DNA from: Flavivirga sp. 57AJ16
GTDB taxonomy: Bacteria > Bacteroidota > Bacteroidia > Flavobacteriales > Flavobacteriaceae
NCBI RefSeq assembly: GCF_028736925.1
Contig: NZ_JAQZAT010000013.1
Coordinates: 1-64,000, forward strand
Length of the DNA: 64,000 nucleotides
Direction: 5' to 3'
The notes beneath the pieces were generated by a model that saw only the letters and a list, made by a program, of their open reading frames with translations, was not told the DNA's origin and did not search any database. Below are positions 16,275-25,635 of the stretch, in pieces. The number at the start of each line of letters is the position of its first letter. Position 1 is the first letter of the stretch. Made by a program: the position numbers and the translations under genes.

Positions 16275-17513
16275 TTAAAATTCATAAATAGTAACACCAC
16301 TTCGTAATTTTGGTTCGATAAAAGTACTTTTAGGAGGCATGGTTAAACCAGCATTGGCAATAGCCTTCATTTCTTCAACAGTAATAGGAACTAGACCAAA
16401 GCCTACTTTAAATTCGCCACGATCAATTTTACTTTTTATAGTCACAAGATCATTCTTGCCATAAGAGTAATCAATACGTGTATCGTTACGGACATCTGAG
16501 ATCCCTAAAATAGGATCTAAAATAGTTTTGTAAAGAATATGAGTGTCTAAAGCCTCAAGAGCGTTACTAAATTCGTAATTATTTTTTCTTAAATATAAAG
16601 AATAAAACTCCCCATCAAGATACATGCTAAAATGATGTTTACCGCTTGGTTTATATAATTCGCTACCTTTGTTTTCAATGCGGTATACCATATCCAATTG
16701 TATCAAAAAGGCTTCTTTGGTCAATCCGTTTAAATCTTTAACCAGCCTGTTGAATTCATGAATTCTTAAATTAGATTCAGGAATTAAATAGCTCATAAAA
16801 AAGTTATATGGTTCTTTTCCAGTGTGCGTCTTGTTTTCAGATTTTAGGTCTTTAGCAAGTAAATATGACGAGGCAGACCTATGGTGCCCATCGGCAATGT
16901 ATATGGTATCAATTTTTTCAAATTCATTACAAATACGATCCATTAGTTTCGGGTCATCAAGTTTCCATAAATAATGGGTATCTCTATAGGTCGTTGTAAA
17001 TTCGAACTCAGCTCTATCTTTTTGTACATTAGAAATGATATCGGCAATTATGGTATTATCCGGATAGGTTAAAAGCACTGGTTCTGCATTAAAACCTACT
17101 GCTTTTAAATAATCTTTAAATACATGTTCTCTATATTCGATAGTATCTTCATGTTTTTTGATAATATCTTTCTCATAATCTCCTGAGCTTGCAGCAGCAA
17201 CAATTCCAGAAAAAGTAATACCTTCTCTGTTTACAATTTTATATACATAATAGCTCGGCTTTTTATCTTGAATAAAAATAGCGTCTTCCTTAAATTCTAA
17301 ATAACGGTTTCTAACTAAGGCATATCTCTCTTTCCCAGAAATTTCTTTTTGATATTTATACCCTGGATTTATTATGTGCAAAAATGAAAACGGATTATAA
17401 CCCATTCTAGACTCACGTTCTGCTAACGTATAAGTTTGGTAAGAACGGGCAGCCACCAGGCTTACTTTGTCTCGTGTTGGTCTAACTGCTTTAAATGGTA
17501 TTATTTTAGCCAT
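16275..17513 (-). CDS. DUF1015 domain-containing protein
   Basis: The 412-residue cytoplasmic protein matches DUF1015 along its full length: N-terminal IIPFKAVRPTRDKV, the conserved YIADGHHRSASS motif near residue 205-217 and the C-terminal GLTMPPKSTFIEPKLRSG. The family is found near serine and glycine metabolism genes in other bacteria, but no reaction is established. It is flanked on its 5' side by the long heptamer array starting 7 nt before its ATG, so promoter and array must overlap or the promoter lies further upstream. Confidence 0.88.
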   Translation of the reverse strand: MAKIIPFKAVRPTRDKVSLVAARSYQTYTLAERESRMGYNPFSFLHIINPGYKYQKEISGKERYALVRNRYLEFKEDAIFIQDKKPSYYVYKIVNREGITFSGIVAAASSGDYEKDIIKKHEDTIEYREHVFKDYLKAVGFNAEPVLLTYPDNTIIADIISNVQKDRAEFEFTTTYRDTHYLWKLDDPKLMDRICNEFEKIDTIYIADGHHRSASSYLLAKDLKSENKTHTGKEPYNFFMSYLIPESNLRIHEFNRLVKDLNGLTKEAFLIQLDMVYRIENKGSELYKPSGKHHFSMYLDGEFYSLYLRKNNYEFSNALEALDTHILYKTILDPILGISDVRNDTRIDYSYGKNDLVTIKSKIDRGEFKVGFGLVPITVEEMKAIANAGLTMPPKSTFIEPKLRSGVTIYEF

Positions 17514-17520
17514 ATTTTAG

Positions 17521-18027
17521 TGTTCGGTATTCAGTATTCAGTATTTAGTGTTCAGTGTTCGGTGTTCAGTCTTCGTTGTTCGTTGTTCGGTGTTCAGTCT
17601 TCGGTCTTCGATCTTCGGTCTTCAATCTTCAATCTTCAATCTTCGGTCTTCAATCTTCAATCTTCAATCTTCAATCTTCGATCTTCGGTCTTCAATCTTC
17701 AATCTTCAATCTTCAATCTTCAATCTTCGGTCTTCAATCTTCAATCTTCAATCTTCAATCTTCGGTCTTCGATCTTCAATCTTCAATCTTCAATCTTCAA
17801 TCTTCGATCTTCGGTCTTCAATCTTCAATCTTCAATCTTCAATCTTCAATCTTCGATCTTCAATCTTCGATCTTCAATCTTCAATCTTCAATCTTCAATC
17901 TTCGGTCTTCAATCTTCAATCTTCAATCTTCAATCTTCGGTCTTCAATCTTCAATCTTCAATCTTCAATCTTCAATCTTCGATCTTCGATCTTCGATCTT
18001 CAATCTTCAATCTTCAATCTTCACTAC
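17521..18027. repeat. Long heptanucleotide tandem array (about 70 units)
   Basis: The whole interval reads with period 7. It starts as TGTTCRG or TATTCAG units and changes after about 80 nt to TCTTCAA, TCTTCGG and TCTTCGA units. Positions 1, 3, 4 and 5 of TNTTCRN hardly vary. As 7 is not a multiple of 3, three frames stay open and encode SSIFNLQ-type repeats; these are artefacts with no start or family match. The array lies between the DUF1015 start and the stop of the four-helix-bundle gene. Confidence 0.95.
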
Positions 18028-18041
18028 TTTCTACTTGGTCT

Positions 18042-18407
18042 TTACTTACAACCAAATTTATTGGGATTTTGAATCATATAGTTAATTAGTTTTCCAACTT
18101 CATAGCTTTCACTCATCAAACTATTGAAAGTTTCTTTTGAAATATATTTGCAATGCAAAGAAAATTCCAGCCATGTTTGGGTTTCTGGGTTTTCTGCATC
18201 ACTATCGGTTAATTTACTTATAAAATGTTTAGGATATAATCTTTTACGATAGGCTTCAGAAATATTAGCGGATACACTTCTAGAAGATCTTCTAATTTGA
18301 TCTGTAAGCGAATACATTTCTTCTTTAGGAAAGGATTTTGATAAGCGAAAAATTTTCATTGCTAAGTCAAACGATTTCTTATAAGCTAATAAATCTTGAA
18401 ATTTCAT
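18042..18407 (-). CDS. Four-helix-bundle protein (23S rRNA intervening-sequence family)
   Basis: The 121-residue protein shows the S23 or IVP-type four-helix bundle: FQDLLAYKKSFDLAMKIFRLSKSFPKEEMYSLTDQIRRSSRSVSANISEAY is the hallmark. The family was first seen encoded in 23S rRNA insertions but is mostly found free in genomes, with no proven function. Repeats lie on both sides: the long heptamer array after its stop and eight ACTGACC units before its start. A second member of the family lies at 61632. Confidence 0.9.
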   Translation of the reverse strand: MKFQDLLAYKKSFDLAMKIFRLSKSFPKEEMYSLTDQIRRSSRSVSANISEAYRKRLYPKHFISKLTDSDAENPETQTWLEFSLHCKYISKETFNSLMSESYEVGKLINYMIQNPNKFGCK

Positions 18408-18424
18408 TCTTAAATTTTACATTT

Positions 18425-18480
18425 ACTGACCACTGACCACTGACCACTGACCACTGACCACTGACCACTGACCACTGACC
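18425..18480. repeat. Eight perfect ACTGACC heptamers
   Basis: Eight identical 7-nt units fill most of the gap between the start of the four-helix-bundle gene and the stop of the dehydrogenase gene at 18487. The complete identity of the units suggests recent expansion. Confidence 0.95.
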
Positions 18481-18486
18481 ACATAC

Positions 18487-19377
18487 TTACCTTAAAAACT
18501 GTTTCGAAACGTGCTCCGCTTTTCTACTTTCTGAATAATCATAAAAACCTTCACCGGATTTCACCCCTAATTTACCTGCTCTAACCATATTTACCAATAA
18601 TGGACAAGGGGCATATTTAGGATTTTTAAATCCATCATGCATCACATGCAGTATAGATAAACAAACATCCAAACCAATAAAATCGGCTAATTGTAATGGG
18701 CCCATGGGGTGTGCCATGCCCAATTTCATAACCGTGTCTATTTCATTGACACCAGCAACACCATTGTAAAGTGTTTCTATAGATTCGTTAATCATGGGCA
18801 TTAAAATACGATTTGCTACAAAGCCGGGATAATCGTTGACTTCAACAGGTACTTTGCCTAAAGTTTTGGACATAGCCATGATGTCTTTAGTGACTTCATC
18901 ACTTGTATTATAACCACGAATAATCTCGACCAATTTCATAATGGGCACTGGATTCATAAAATGCATCCCGATAACTTTATCTGGTCTAGATGTTACCGCA
19001 GCTATTTGTGTAATTGATATAGAGGATGTGTTTGTAGCTAAAATGGTTTCTTTCGAACAGGTTTCATCTAATTGCTTGAAAATATTTAGTTTTAAATCGA
19101 CATTCTCAGTAGCAGCTTCAACAACTAAGTCTGCAGATTTTACGCCATCTGGAATACTGGTAACCGTAGTAATGTTCGATAGGGTTTCCGTTTTGTCTGC
19201 TTCAAAAATCTTTTCTTTGGCTACCATTCTGTCTAAATTCCTAGTGATGGTTTCCATGCCTTTTTTTAGTGAAGTTTCGCTTATATCTATAAGTTGCACT
19301 TTAAAACCACTTTGTGCAAATGTGTGAGCGATACCATTACCCATAGTACCAGCTCCTATAACTGCAATGTTTTTCAT
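18487..19377 (-). CDS. 3-hydroxyacyl-CoA (3-hydroxybutyryl-CoA) dehydrogenase
   Basis: The 296-residue protein has an N-terminal NAD-binding Rossmann motif GAGTMGNGIA (residues 7-16) and the C-terminal 3HCDH domain. The catalytic His lies in GMHFMNPVP, followed by VNDYPGFVANRILMPMINE. Length and lack of a hydratase domain fit the single-function 3-hydroxybutyryl-CoA dehydrogenase (Hbd/PaaH type), which oxidises (S)-3-hydroxyacyl-CoA in fatty-acid or butanoate metabolism. The specific substrate is inferred. Confidence 0.92.
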   Translation of the reverse strand: MKNIAVIGAGTMGNGIAHTFAQSGFKVQLIDISETSLKKGMETITRNLDRMVAKEKIFEADKTETLSNITTVTSIPDGVKSADLVVEAATENVDLKLNIFKQLDETCSKETILATNTSSISITQIAAVTSRPDKVIGMHFMNPVPIMKLVEIIRGYNTSDEVTKDIMAMSKTLGKVPVEVNDYPGFVANRILMPMINESIETLYNGVAGVNEIDTVMKLGMAHPMGPLQLADFIGLDVCLSILHVMHDGFKNPKYAPCPLLVNMVRAGKLGVKSGEGFYDYSESRKAEHVSKQFLR

Positions 19378-19576
19378 ATGTTTAAATTTTTGTAATTATT
19401 TGATAGTGAATTAATTAAAAAATGTAGAACGTATACAACCGCTTCGTGCTCTCATTAAACCTGCCGGCAGGAACTTTAAACATATTCTTTTTTGAATATA
19501 TTATTAAGGTTTATTAATGCTCGTTTCATGTATTTATATTTCTTGACTTTAATTGGTCACATGCGACCTTTGATAA

Positions 19577-19617
19577 TTAAAATAATCATTTCCTAGAGCG
19601 TTTAATGATTATTTTAA
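19577..19617. terminator. Stem-loop after the Gfo/Idh/MocA gene
   Basis: Perfect 14-nt arms (TTAAAATAATCATT and complement) enclose a 13-nt loop, 26 nt past the stop of the minus-strand gene at 19643. No long T-run follows, so it is a likely but not certain terminator or 3' stabiliser. Confidence 0.5.
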
Positions 19618-19642
19618 CCATGTTGGTTTCATGTAAATATTT

Positions 19643-20602
19643 TTAAAAACAATTTATTATTTGAGTTGCTACCCTGAGAGCTTCTGTACCGTCGTAAAGC
19701 GTTACAATAGGAGAGGTGTTATTATTTATTGCATCGGCAAACGTTTCTAATTCATCAAGAATGGCATTGTTCTCTGATATATTTGGATTATCAAAGTAAA
19801 TCTGTTTTTTTACACCTTCGGCATTTTGAAGGATCATATCGAAATCCCCAGGTAGTTCCGGTGCATCTTTCATCTTAACAACTTCACATTTTTTCTCCAA
19901 AAAATCGACAGAAATATAAGCGTCTTTTTGAAAGAAACGTGCTTTGCGCATTTTCTTTAGTGATATTCTACTTGCCGTTAAGTTGGCAACACAGCCATTT
20001 TCAAATTCAATTCGGGCATTAGCAATATCGGGTGTATCACTAATTACAGAAACGCCACTTGCCGAGACATTTTTAACTTTGGAATCTACAACACTTAAAA
20101 CAATATCGATATCATGAATCATTAAATCTAATACCACAGGCACATCAGTTCCTCTGGGATTAAATTCTGCCAAGCGGTGCGATTCAATAAACATAGGTGA
20201 TTTAATATCGTCTTTTACAGCAATAAAGGCAGGGTTAAACCGCTCTACATGACCTACTTGTCCTCTAAGGTTGTGTTCGGCCAGAAGTTCCCTAATATGT
20301 TCTGCTTCCTCTACGGTGTTGGTTATTGGCTTTTCAATAAAGATATGTTTTCCCTTTGCAATGGCTTGTTTGGCACAGTCGTAATGTGAGAGCGTAGGCG
20401 TTACGATATCTACCACATCGACAGCATCAATAAGCGCCTCTATAGAATTGAAAAACTTATAACCAAATTCTGTTTCTACTTTGTTACCATTGGTTTCATC
20501 TGCATCATAAAAACCTACAAGGTTGTATTTTTTTGATTGATTAAGAAGTCTTAAATGAATTTTTCCTAAGTGACCAGCACCAAGTACACCAACTTTAAGC
20601 AT
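19643..20602 (-). CDS. Gfo/Idh/MocA family oxidoreductase
   Basis: The 319-residue protein has an N-terminal Rossmann domain (GVLGAGHLGKIHLRLL, residues 5-20) and the EKPI motif near residue 93, whose Lys is the usual catalytic residue of the family. The central HDIDIVLSVV segment is also typical. It probably uses NAD(P)H on a sugar or inositol-like substrate that cannot be named. Its start faces pcm across a 308-nt spacer. Confidence 0.9.
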   Translation of the reverse strand: MLKVGVLGAGHLGKIHLRLLNQSKKYNLVGFYDADETNGNKVETEFGYKFFNSIEALIDAVDVVDIVTPTLSHYDCAKQAIAKGKHIFIEKPITNTVEEAEHIRELLAEHNLRGQVGHVERFNPAFIAVKDDIKSPMFIESHRLAEFNPRGTDVPVVLDLMIHDIDIVLSVVDSKVKNVSASGVSVISDTPDIANARIEFENGCVANLTASRISLKKMRKARFFQKDAYISVDFLEKKCEVVKMKDAPELPGDFDMILQNAEGVKKQIYFDNPNISENNAILDELETFADAINNNTSPIVTLYDGTEALRVATQIINCF

Positions 20603-20910
20603 ATTTTTACGTTTTCCACAAAAATAAGATATTTATACTGAAATAACTGTAAAAGAAAATGATGAATTTTTACTTTATACAAAATAGAAAAATAAAGCAT
20701 AGCCCTAGTTACGGTTTCTTTTTATACTGAAGTAAAAAGTAAAAAAGGGCGTTTTATTGTGGTTATTTCAAATGAGAAATGGTATTAGAACATGAATTTG
20801 ATTATTTACAGCTAATTTTTGCTTATTTGATGCCGAAAATAAATTTTGCTTATTTTGTTTCCATCTTACAAATGTTTAACTAATTTTAGCCTTACTAAAG
20901 CTCCCTAACA
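20603..20910. other. Divergent spacer with a repeat-element core
   Basis: This spacer serves the divergent Gfo/Idh/MocA and pcm genes. At 20697-20714 it carries GCATAGCCCTAGTTACGG, nearly the same as the core of the elements at 29504 and 35339, flanked by partly complementary TTTTTACTT and AAGTAAAAAG segments. No ORF and no clear consensus promoter were identified. Confidence 0.45.
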
Positions 20911-21552
20911 TTGAAAGATACTTTTAAACACCAAGGATTACGCCAACAGTTGGTTAATATTTTAAAAGCCAAAGGAATAACAGATATAAATGTTTTGAAT
21001 GCTATAGGAAAAATACCTAGGCATTTATTTATGGATTCTGGTTTTTTAGACCATGCTTATCAAGATAAAGCGTTTCCCATTGCTGCAGATCAAACTATTT
21101 CACAACCCTATACGGTAGCATTTCAAAGCGAATTATTACAAGTTAAAAAAGGGGATAAAATTTTAGAAATCGGGACTGGAAGTGGTTACCAGACGGCTGT
21201 TTTATGCGAATTGGGCGCTAAGGTTTTTAGTATTGAGCGCCAACAGGAATTATTTAAAAAGACGAGTAAGTTTTTACCTAAATTAGGGTACCGTGCTAAA
21301 AAACTCATTTTTGGTGATGGCTATAAGGGCCTGGTTGGTGAAGCACCTTTTGATGGTGTTATTGTTACTGCAGGTGCCCCTTTTGTACCAAAACCTTTAT
21401 TAAGTCAATTAAAGATAGGAGGTAGGTTGGTCATTCCTGTTGGTGACGATGTGCAAATCATGACTATGTTTATTAGAAAGGGACAAAAAGAATTTGAGCA
21501 GGAAGAATTTGGAGAATTTCGTTTTGTGCCCTTGTTGGAGGATAAGAACTAA
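20911..21552 (+). CDS. pcm: Protein-L-isoaspartate O-methyltransferase
   Basis: The 213-residue enzyme methylates L-isoaspartyl residues with S-adenosylmethionine to start repair of damaged proteins. Motif I is ILEIGTGSGYQTAVL, and the family segments AFPIAADQTISQPYTVAFQSELL and GVIVTAGAPFVPKPLLSQLKIGGRLVIPVG are present. Translation seems to start at TTG 20911, because no ATG or GTG lies at the family's usual start. It converges on the hexapeptide transferase gene with a 6-nt gap. Confidence 0.93.
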   Translation: MKDTFKHQGLRQQLVNILKAKGITDINVLNAIGKIPRHLFMDSGFLDHAYQDKAFPIAADQTISQPYTVAFQSELLQVKKGDKILEIGTGSGYQTAVLCELGAKVFSIERQQELFKKTSKFLPKLGYRAKKLIFGDGYKGLVGEAPFDGVIVTAGAPFVPKPLLSQLKIGGRLVIPVGDDVQIMTMFIRKGQKEFEQEEFGEFRFVPLLEDKN

Positions 21553-21558
21553 ACGCTT

Positions 21559-22179
21559 TTATTCATCTTTTAGCTGCTCAATTAGCTCCAGCCTTTTAAC
21601 GATCGATTTTTTTTCAAGAATGGTTCCAGGTGATAAAACTCCGTTTGCGCCTATTTTTGAATGATCTCCGACCAGAGCGCCAAATTTTTCAATTCCAGTA
21701 TCGATTATGGCATTATTATATTTAACCCGAATCCTTTTATTCACTCTTTCGTTATAATGGTTGGCCGCAATCGAACCCGCTTCAAAATTTACGTTTTGTC
21801 CAATGATGCTATTTCCAATATAGTTTAAATGGGCTATGGCGGTTTCAGAACATATTATACTGCTTTTTACTTCAGAACTGGGACCAATTTTTACTGACTT
21901 GTCCAAAAACACGCCTTCTCTAAAATATGAATTTGCTCCAATATGACAGTTTGCCATTGCTATAAACGGTCCTTTAATTGTAACTCCATTTTCAATAACA
22001 GTAGATTTATGAATAGCGATTCCATCCGTTATTTTGAAATCCGTACTGAGTTTAGGAATGATGCTTTCTATGACAGTTTTTAAGTTAAATGTTAATTCCC
22101 AAGGAGCTAGATTTTGTTCATTTTTAAAATACCCTGAAATATTAGAAATGAAATCTATAATGTGTATTTTTTGTTCCAT
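21559..22179 (-). CDS. Hexapeptide-repeat (left-handed beta-helix) transferase
   Basis: The 206-residue protein has about ten hexapeptide turns (IENGVTIKGPFI, IGANSYFREGVFL, IGPSSEVKSSII, IGNSIIGQNVNF) and ends KIGANGVLSPGTIL. It resembles the C-terminal acyltransferase half of GlmU and related LpxA-like proteins, but the nucleotidyltransferase half is missing. It probably transfers an acetyl or acyl group to a sugar nucleotide; the substrate is unknown. Confidence 0.8.
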   Translation of the reverse strand: MEQKIHIIDFISNISGYFKNEQNLAPWELTFNLKTVIESIIPKLSTDFKITDGIAIHKSTVIENGVTIKGPFIAMANCHIGANSYFREGVFLDKSVKIGPSSEVKSSIICSETAIAHLNYIGNSIIGQNVNFEAGSIAANHYNERVNKRIRVKYNNAIIDTGIEKFGALVGDHSKIGANGVLSPGTILEKKSIVKRLELIEQLKDE

Positions 22180-22385
22180 TTAAATTTAACTGTTTGCCCT
22201 ATGGCTTTTAAATTTTTAGTTGAGTTTTCCAATCATGACAAATTAGCTACGATTAGCTATACAATGGCATGTATACCTCTTTCAAATACAACAAGTTTAG
22301 AAATATAGTTTCTTATTTTGGGTCAAATGCACGATTATGGTATTTAAATGTTTAGTACGACAAGAATGTGAATTTCTGTGGTTTT

Positions 22386-24239
22386 TCAATTCCCCAGAGC
22401 CCCATTAAAAGAATCAACCCCTCCCACCACAGGCAAGGTTAAATGAGTTCCATCCAAATCAACAGTCAATGCTGTTCCTGGTTTTGGGTGTAATGTAAAT
22501 TCTTTATCACTAGAAAAAACCATAAGCCCTATTTGTTGTCCTGCTTTAATAATTTGATCATCGGGCATTAAATCAAAAGACACCTCGTAAAATTTTCCGG
22601 GCTTTAATGGTTTGCTTTTTGTTAATGATTTATGATTTTGAGGGTCGGCCCAACCACGGGTGATGATATTATCTGTCATTCTTGTACCTTCCTGCTCATT
22701 CCAGGGAAGTGATACTAACCAAACCGATAAGTTGGCAGCAGGTTTACTACTTGCTAATTTTACGGTTATTTTAGGCGTTCCGGAAATATGAATGTCGTTT
22801 GTTAATTTAGGAGTTACATAAAGTAAACGATGCTTAGAACTTTCTGCTTTGGCTAGGTCTTTACCTGAAAATGAATAATCGTCAATTAAAGTTTCCTTTC
22901 CTTGTTTTTTTACTTTGGAAGTCCGCAAGCCACCTGCTTTGTGAGCGCCCATTGTTAGGTATAATGTAACATTAGAGGCTTCGGGGTTAGGATAATCTTT
23001 ATAAGGTGTTGGTTCGTCCATTTTATCATATTCCCTAACGATCCAAGCTTTTGCGTCATTTTCAACACCATTATCTATACCATGTAGATAATGCGTAAAC
23101 CAGCGGTTCATCATTTTAATTGGTGGTGGACCACCATGCCCAAATTGATGATAATATATTTGGGTTGGCAAGCCCATTTCTTTAGCTCTTTTGTAAATTC
23201 TATAGCTGTGTTCTGGCATGACGTTCCAATCATTAAAACCATGGGACATCAGTAACGCCGCTTTCATAGGTTTCATATCATGTATATAATCGCGATCCTC
23301 CCAAAAATCATTATAATCGCCCGTAATTCTATCCATACCGTTTTTCATTTCGGTATCTCTTATTTTGGCATTATTATGGGGGCGTTTAGACTCATCACCA
23401 CTATGAATAAAATCATATAGAACATCAATATCTTCACCCAAATACCCTCCAGGAGAACGTACTAATCCGTTAGATCTATAATAGTGATAATACGATGTGT
23501 TAGGAGCGATAGGAATAATAGCCTCAAGCCCTTCAACACCGGTAGTGGCAGCTGCTAAGGGGATAGTGCCGTTATAAGAGGTGCCGGTCATGCCCACTTT
23601 TCCGGTACTCCAAAAAGCTTCAACAGTTTCGTTTCCGTAAGGTTCTGTGTAGCCTTTTACTCTACCACACAACCAATCTATGACAGCCTTGGGTGCCAAT
23701 GATTCATTGTCGCCTCCAAGCGTTGGAGCCCCTTGGGATAAACCTGTGCCCGGTGAGGATGAATGCACTACAATATAGCCTCTAGGAACCCATTTGCTTA
23801 TATGGGAATTAGATATAATGGGGCGTTCACCAACTCGTTTCACTTCTGGATGTATTGGGCCTTCTACTTGCTCACCTAATTCATGTTGTACATTCCAGAA
23901 TAATTCTTTTCCACCCTCTGCAACACCTGCAAAATAGGGGCTGGAAACATATATTATTGGAAGTTTTAAACCTTCTGTTTCGGTTTGGTAAGGTCTTGTT
24001 ACTGCAACATGCATCCTATCTAATTTACCATCACCATCGGTATCAAATGTGGTTTCAACAAATAAATCATGTCGAATCCATTTTTTTGGTGTATTGAATG
24101 CTTCTACTACTTGTGCTTGGCCATCTTTAAAAACAGGTACCGCTTTTGTTATGGGTTGTTGTCCTAAACTTAAAAAGACACCTGAAATAAGTAAGGTGCC
24201 AGTCAATACTATATACCTTAGTCTTGCTGAGCTATTCAT
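22386..24239 (-). CDS. Exported CocE/NonD-type hydrolase, Xaa-Pro dipeptidyl-peptidase-like
   Basis: A signal peptide (about residues 1-27) precedes an alpha/beta hydrolase core of the S15 family. The nucleophile is in GTSYNG (GXSYXG), the acid in HGFNDWNV and the His in FGHGGP. A C-terminal jelly-roll domain (about 440-617) is typical of X-prolyl dipeptidyl aminopeptidases. At 617 residues it fits an exported enzyme that removes Xaa-Pro dipeptides, or a related ester or amide hydrolase. The following minus-strand gene upstream encodes an NTF2-like exported protein. Confidence 0.88.
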   Translation of the reverse strand: MNSSARLRYIVLTGTLLISGVFLSLGQQPITKAVPVFKDGQAQVVEAFNTPKKWIRHDLFVETTFDTDGDGKLDRMHVAVTRPYQTETEGLKLPIIYVSSPYFAGVAEGGKELFWNVQHELGEQVEGPIHPEVKRVGERPIISNSHISKWVPRGYIVVHSSSPGTGLSQGAPTLGGDNESLAPKAVIDWLCGRVKGYTEPYGNETVEAFWSTGKVGMTGTSYNGTIPLAAATTGVEGLEAIIPIAPNTSYYHYYRSNGLVRSPGGYLGEDIDVLYDFIHSGDESKRPHNNAKIRDTEMKNGMDRITGDYNDFWEDRDYIHDMKPMKAALLMSHGFNDWNVMPEHSYRIYKRAKEMGLPTQIYYHQFGHGGPPPIKMMNRWFTHYLHGIDNGVENDAKAWIVREYDKMDEPTPYKDYPNPEASNVTLYLTMGAHKAGGLRTSKVKKQGKETLIDDYSFSGKDLAKAESSKHRLLYVTPKLTNDIHISGTPKITVKLASSKPAANLSVWLVSLPWNEQEGTRMTDNIITRGWADPQNHKSLTKSKPLKPGKFYEVSFDLMPDDQIIKAGQQIGLMVFSSDKEFTLHPKPGTALTVDLDGTHLTLPVVGGVDSFNGALGN

Positions 24240-24282
24240 GTTTTTTATTGATTTTTTGGTTTGATACCTCGAGGCCGTTTAT

Positions 24283-24807
24283 TTAATTGGGAAGATAGTT
24301 TTTGGGGATGGCATTTTCTTTAGTTTCCTGAGTCCAGTAAATATTGATTATCCACCAACGTTTACCATCATTTAAGAACTGTATGCTATTGATACCTCTC
24401 ATAAATGGTTTTTCGTCAGATTCACTATGAAAAGATTCATACGTACTAAATACTTGAGCAATATTACCGAAAGTATTTATTTTTCTATGTATTTCTTTTT
24501 CAAAAAAGCCATTTTCAACGAGCCATTTTCCAGAGCTTTTAATATAATCATCCGGAGACATATAACGTACTATAAGTTCCCCTTTCTTATTTTTAAAAGA
24601 AGGAATGAGTTTTGCGTCAGGTTTAAATAAAAATTTAAATAATGCCCAATCCCTCTCAGCGCCTTTTTCTCCCGAAATAACAGTGTAGAGTGTATTAATT
24701 GTGCTATCTAGTGTTTGCACTTTTTCTAAATAGTCTTTCGCTTTTTCTTGTGATTGCATAGACAGAGTTACAATACACAATAGCATAACTGATATCGTTT
24801 TTTTCAT
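24283..24807 (-). CDS. Exported NTF2-like (SnoaL-type) protein
   Basis: A signal peptide (about residues 1-19, ending SMQSQ) leads a 155-residue domain with the alpha-plus-beta pattern of NTF2-like proteins: helical N-terminus, DWALFKFLFKPDAKLIPSF, then strands ending FLNDGKRWWIINIYWTQE. Such domains bind small molecules or act as isomerases, but no catalytic pair was identified. It lies 43 nt upstream of the peptidase gene in the same direction and is probably in its operon. Confidence 0.72.
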   Translation of the reverse strand: MKKTISVMLLCIVTLSMQSQEKAKDYLEKVQTLDSTINTLYTVISGEKGAERDWALFKFLFKPDAKLIPSFKNKKGELIVRYMSPDDYIKSSGKWLVENGFFEKEIHRKINTFGNIAQVFSTYESFHSESDEKPFMRGINSIQFLNDGKRWWIINIYWTQETKENAIPKNYLPN

Positions 24808-24981
24808 CTTCAGATATTCAAATGGATATAAATTTATTTAGATTAACAAAGTAAAGATTTTGTTAGTTTTGAAACGTTAAGGCTTTCTTAAATTTAAGAA
24901 TATTTCATCGATATAAGCAGCGAAGGGCTATTAAACTTGTTAAATCAATTGAATTTAAAAATGTTGGATGCCCAATTTGAA

Positions 24982-25440
24982 CTATTTGTAGTTTTTTTTG
25001 ATTCTATCTAAATCACGTTTATTATCACGATCCTTAATGGTTTCTCGTTTATCATACAGCTTTTTACCTTTCGCTAAAGCGATGTCCATTTTAGCAAACC
25101 CTTTTTCATTAATAAACAATCGCAAGGGAATAATGGTAAGCCCTGTATTCTGAACCTCTTTTTGTAGTTTTTTTAGTTCTTTTTTGTTTAGTAAAAGTTT
25201 CCTTTCTGCTTTAGGGCGATGATTATAATAATTGCCAAAGGCATACTCTTCAATAGTCATATTAATAACAAAAAGCTCACCTTGTTCATTGAACTCACAA
25301 AAACTTTCGGCTATAGATGCCCTACTACTGCGTATGGACTTAATTTCTGTTCCAGTTAGTACAATACCGGCCGTATACTTATCTAATATTTCATATAGAA
25401 AGCGGGCCTTTTTATTCTGTATGTTAATCTTTTTTTGCAT
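24982..25440 (-). CDS. smpB: SsrA-binding protein SmpB
   Basis: SmpB binds tmRNA and brings it to stalled ribosomes for trans-translation. Motifs [47 protein letters not shown] and the C-terminal [16 protein letters not shown] with a basic tail are all present. The ATG at 25440 ([12 protein letters not shown]) gives the standard start; an upstream ATG three codons earlier is possible but less typical. The tmRNA gene was not seen in the window. Confidence 0.96.
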   Translation of the reverse strand: MQKKINIQNKKARFLYEILDKYTAGIVLTGTEIKSIRSSRASIAESFCEFNEQGELFVINMTIEEYAFGNYYNHRPKAERKLLLNKKELKKLQKEVQNTGLTIIPLRLFINEKGFAKMDIALAKGKKLYDKRETIKDRDNKRDLDRIKKNYK

Positions 25441-25635
25441 GGAGCACAAAACTACATAATTTTATGAAGTTATAGGTGTGCTATGTTAGCGAAAAAACGA
25501 TTTAGACGCTAAAGAACGATTAATAGATTAGACATTTAAGGAAATAAAATTACTTTAGCGGGTGGAATCTAAAATAACAGAATTTTGGCTTTTGACCATT
25601 TTAGCCCATTGAAAAAGTTTAAATGCCTTCAATAT

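Noticed and set aside
17436-18089. Three long overlapping plus-strand ORFs encoding SSIFNLQ-type repeats
   Set aside because: They are the three readings of one 7-nt tandem array; every frame stays open because the unit has no stop. No start signal, family or composition of a real protein is present.
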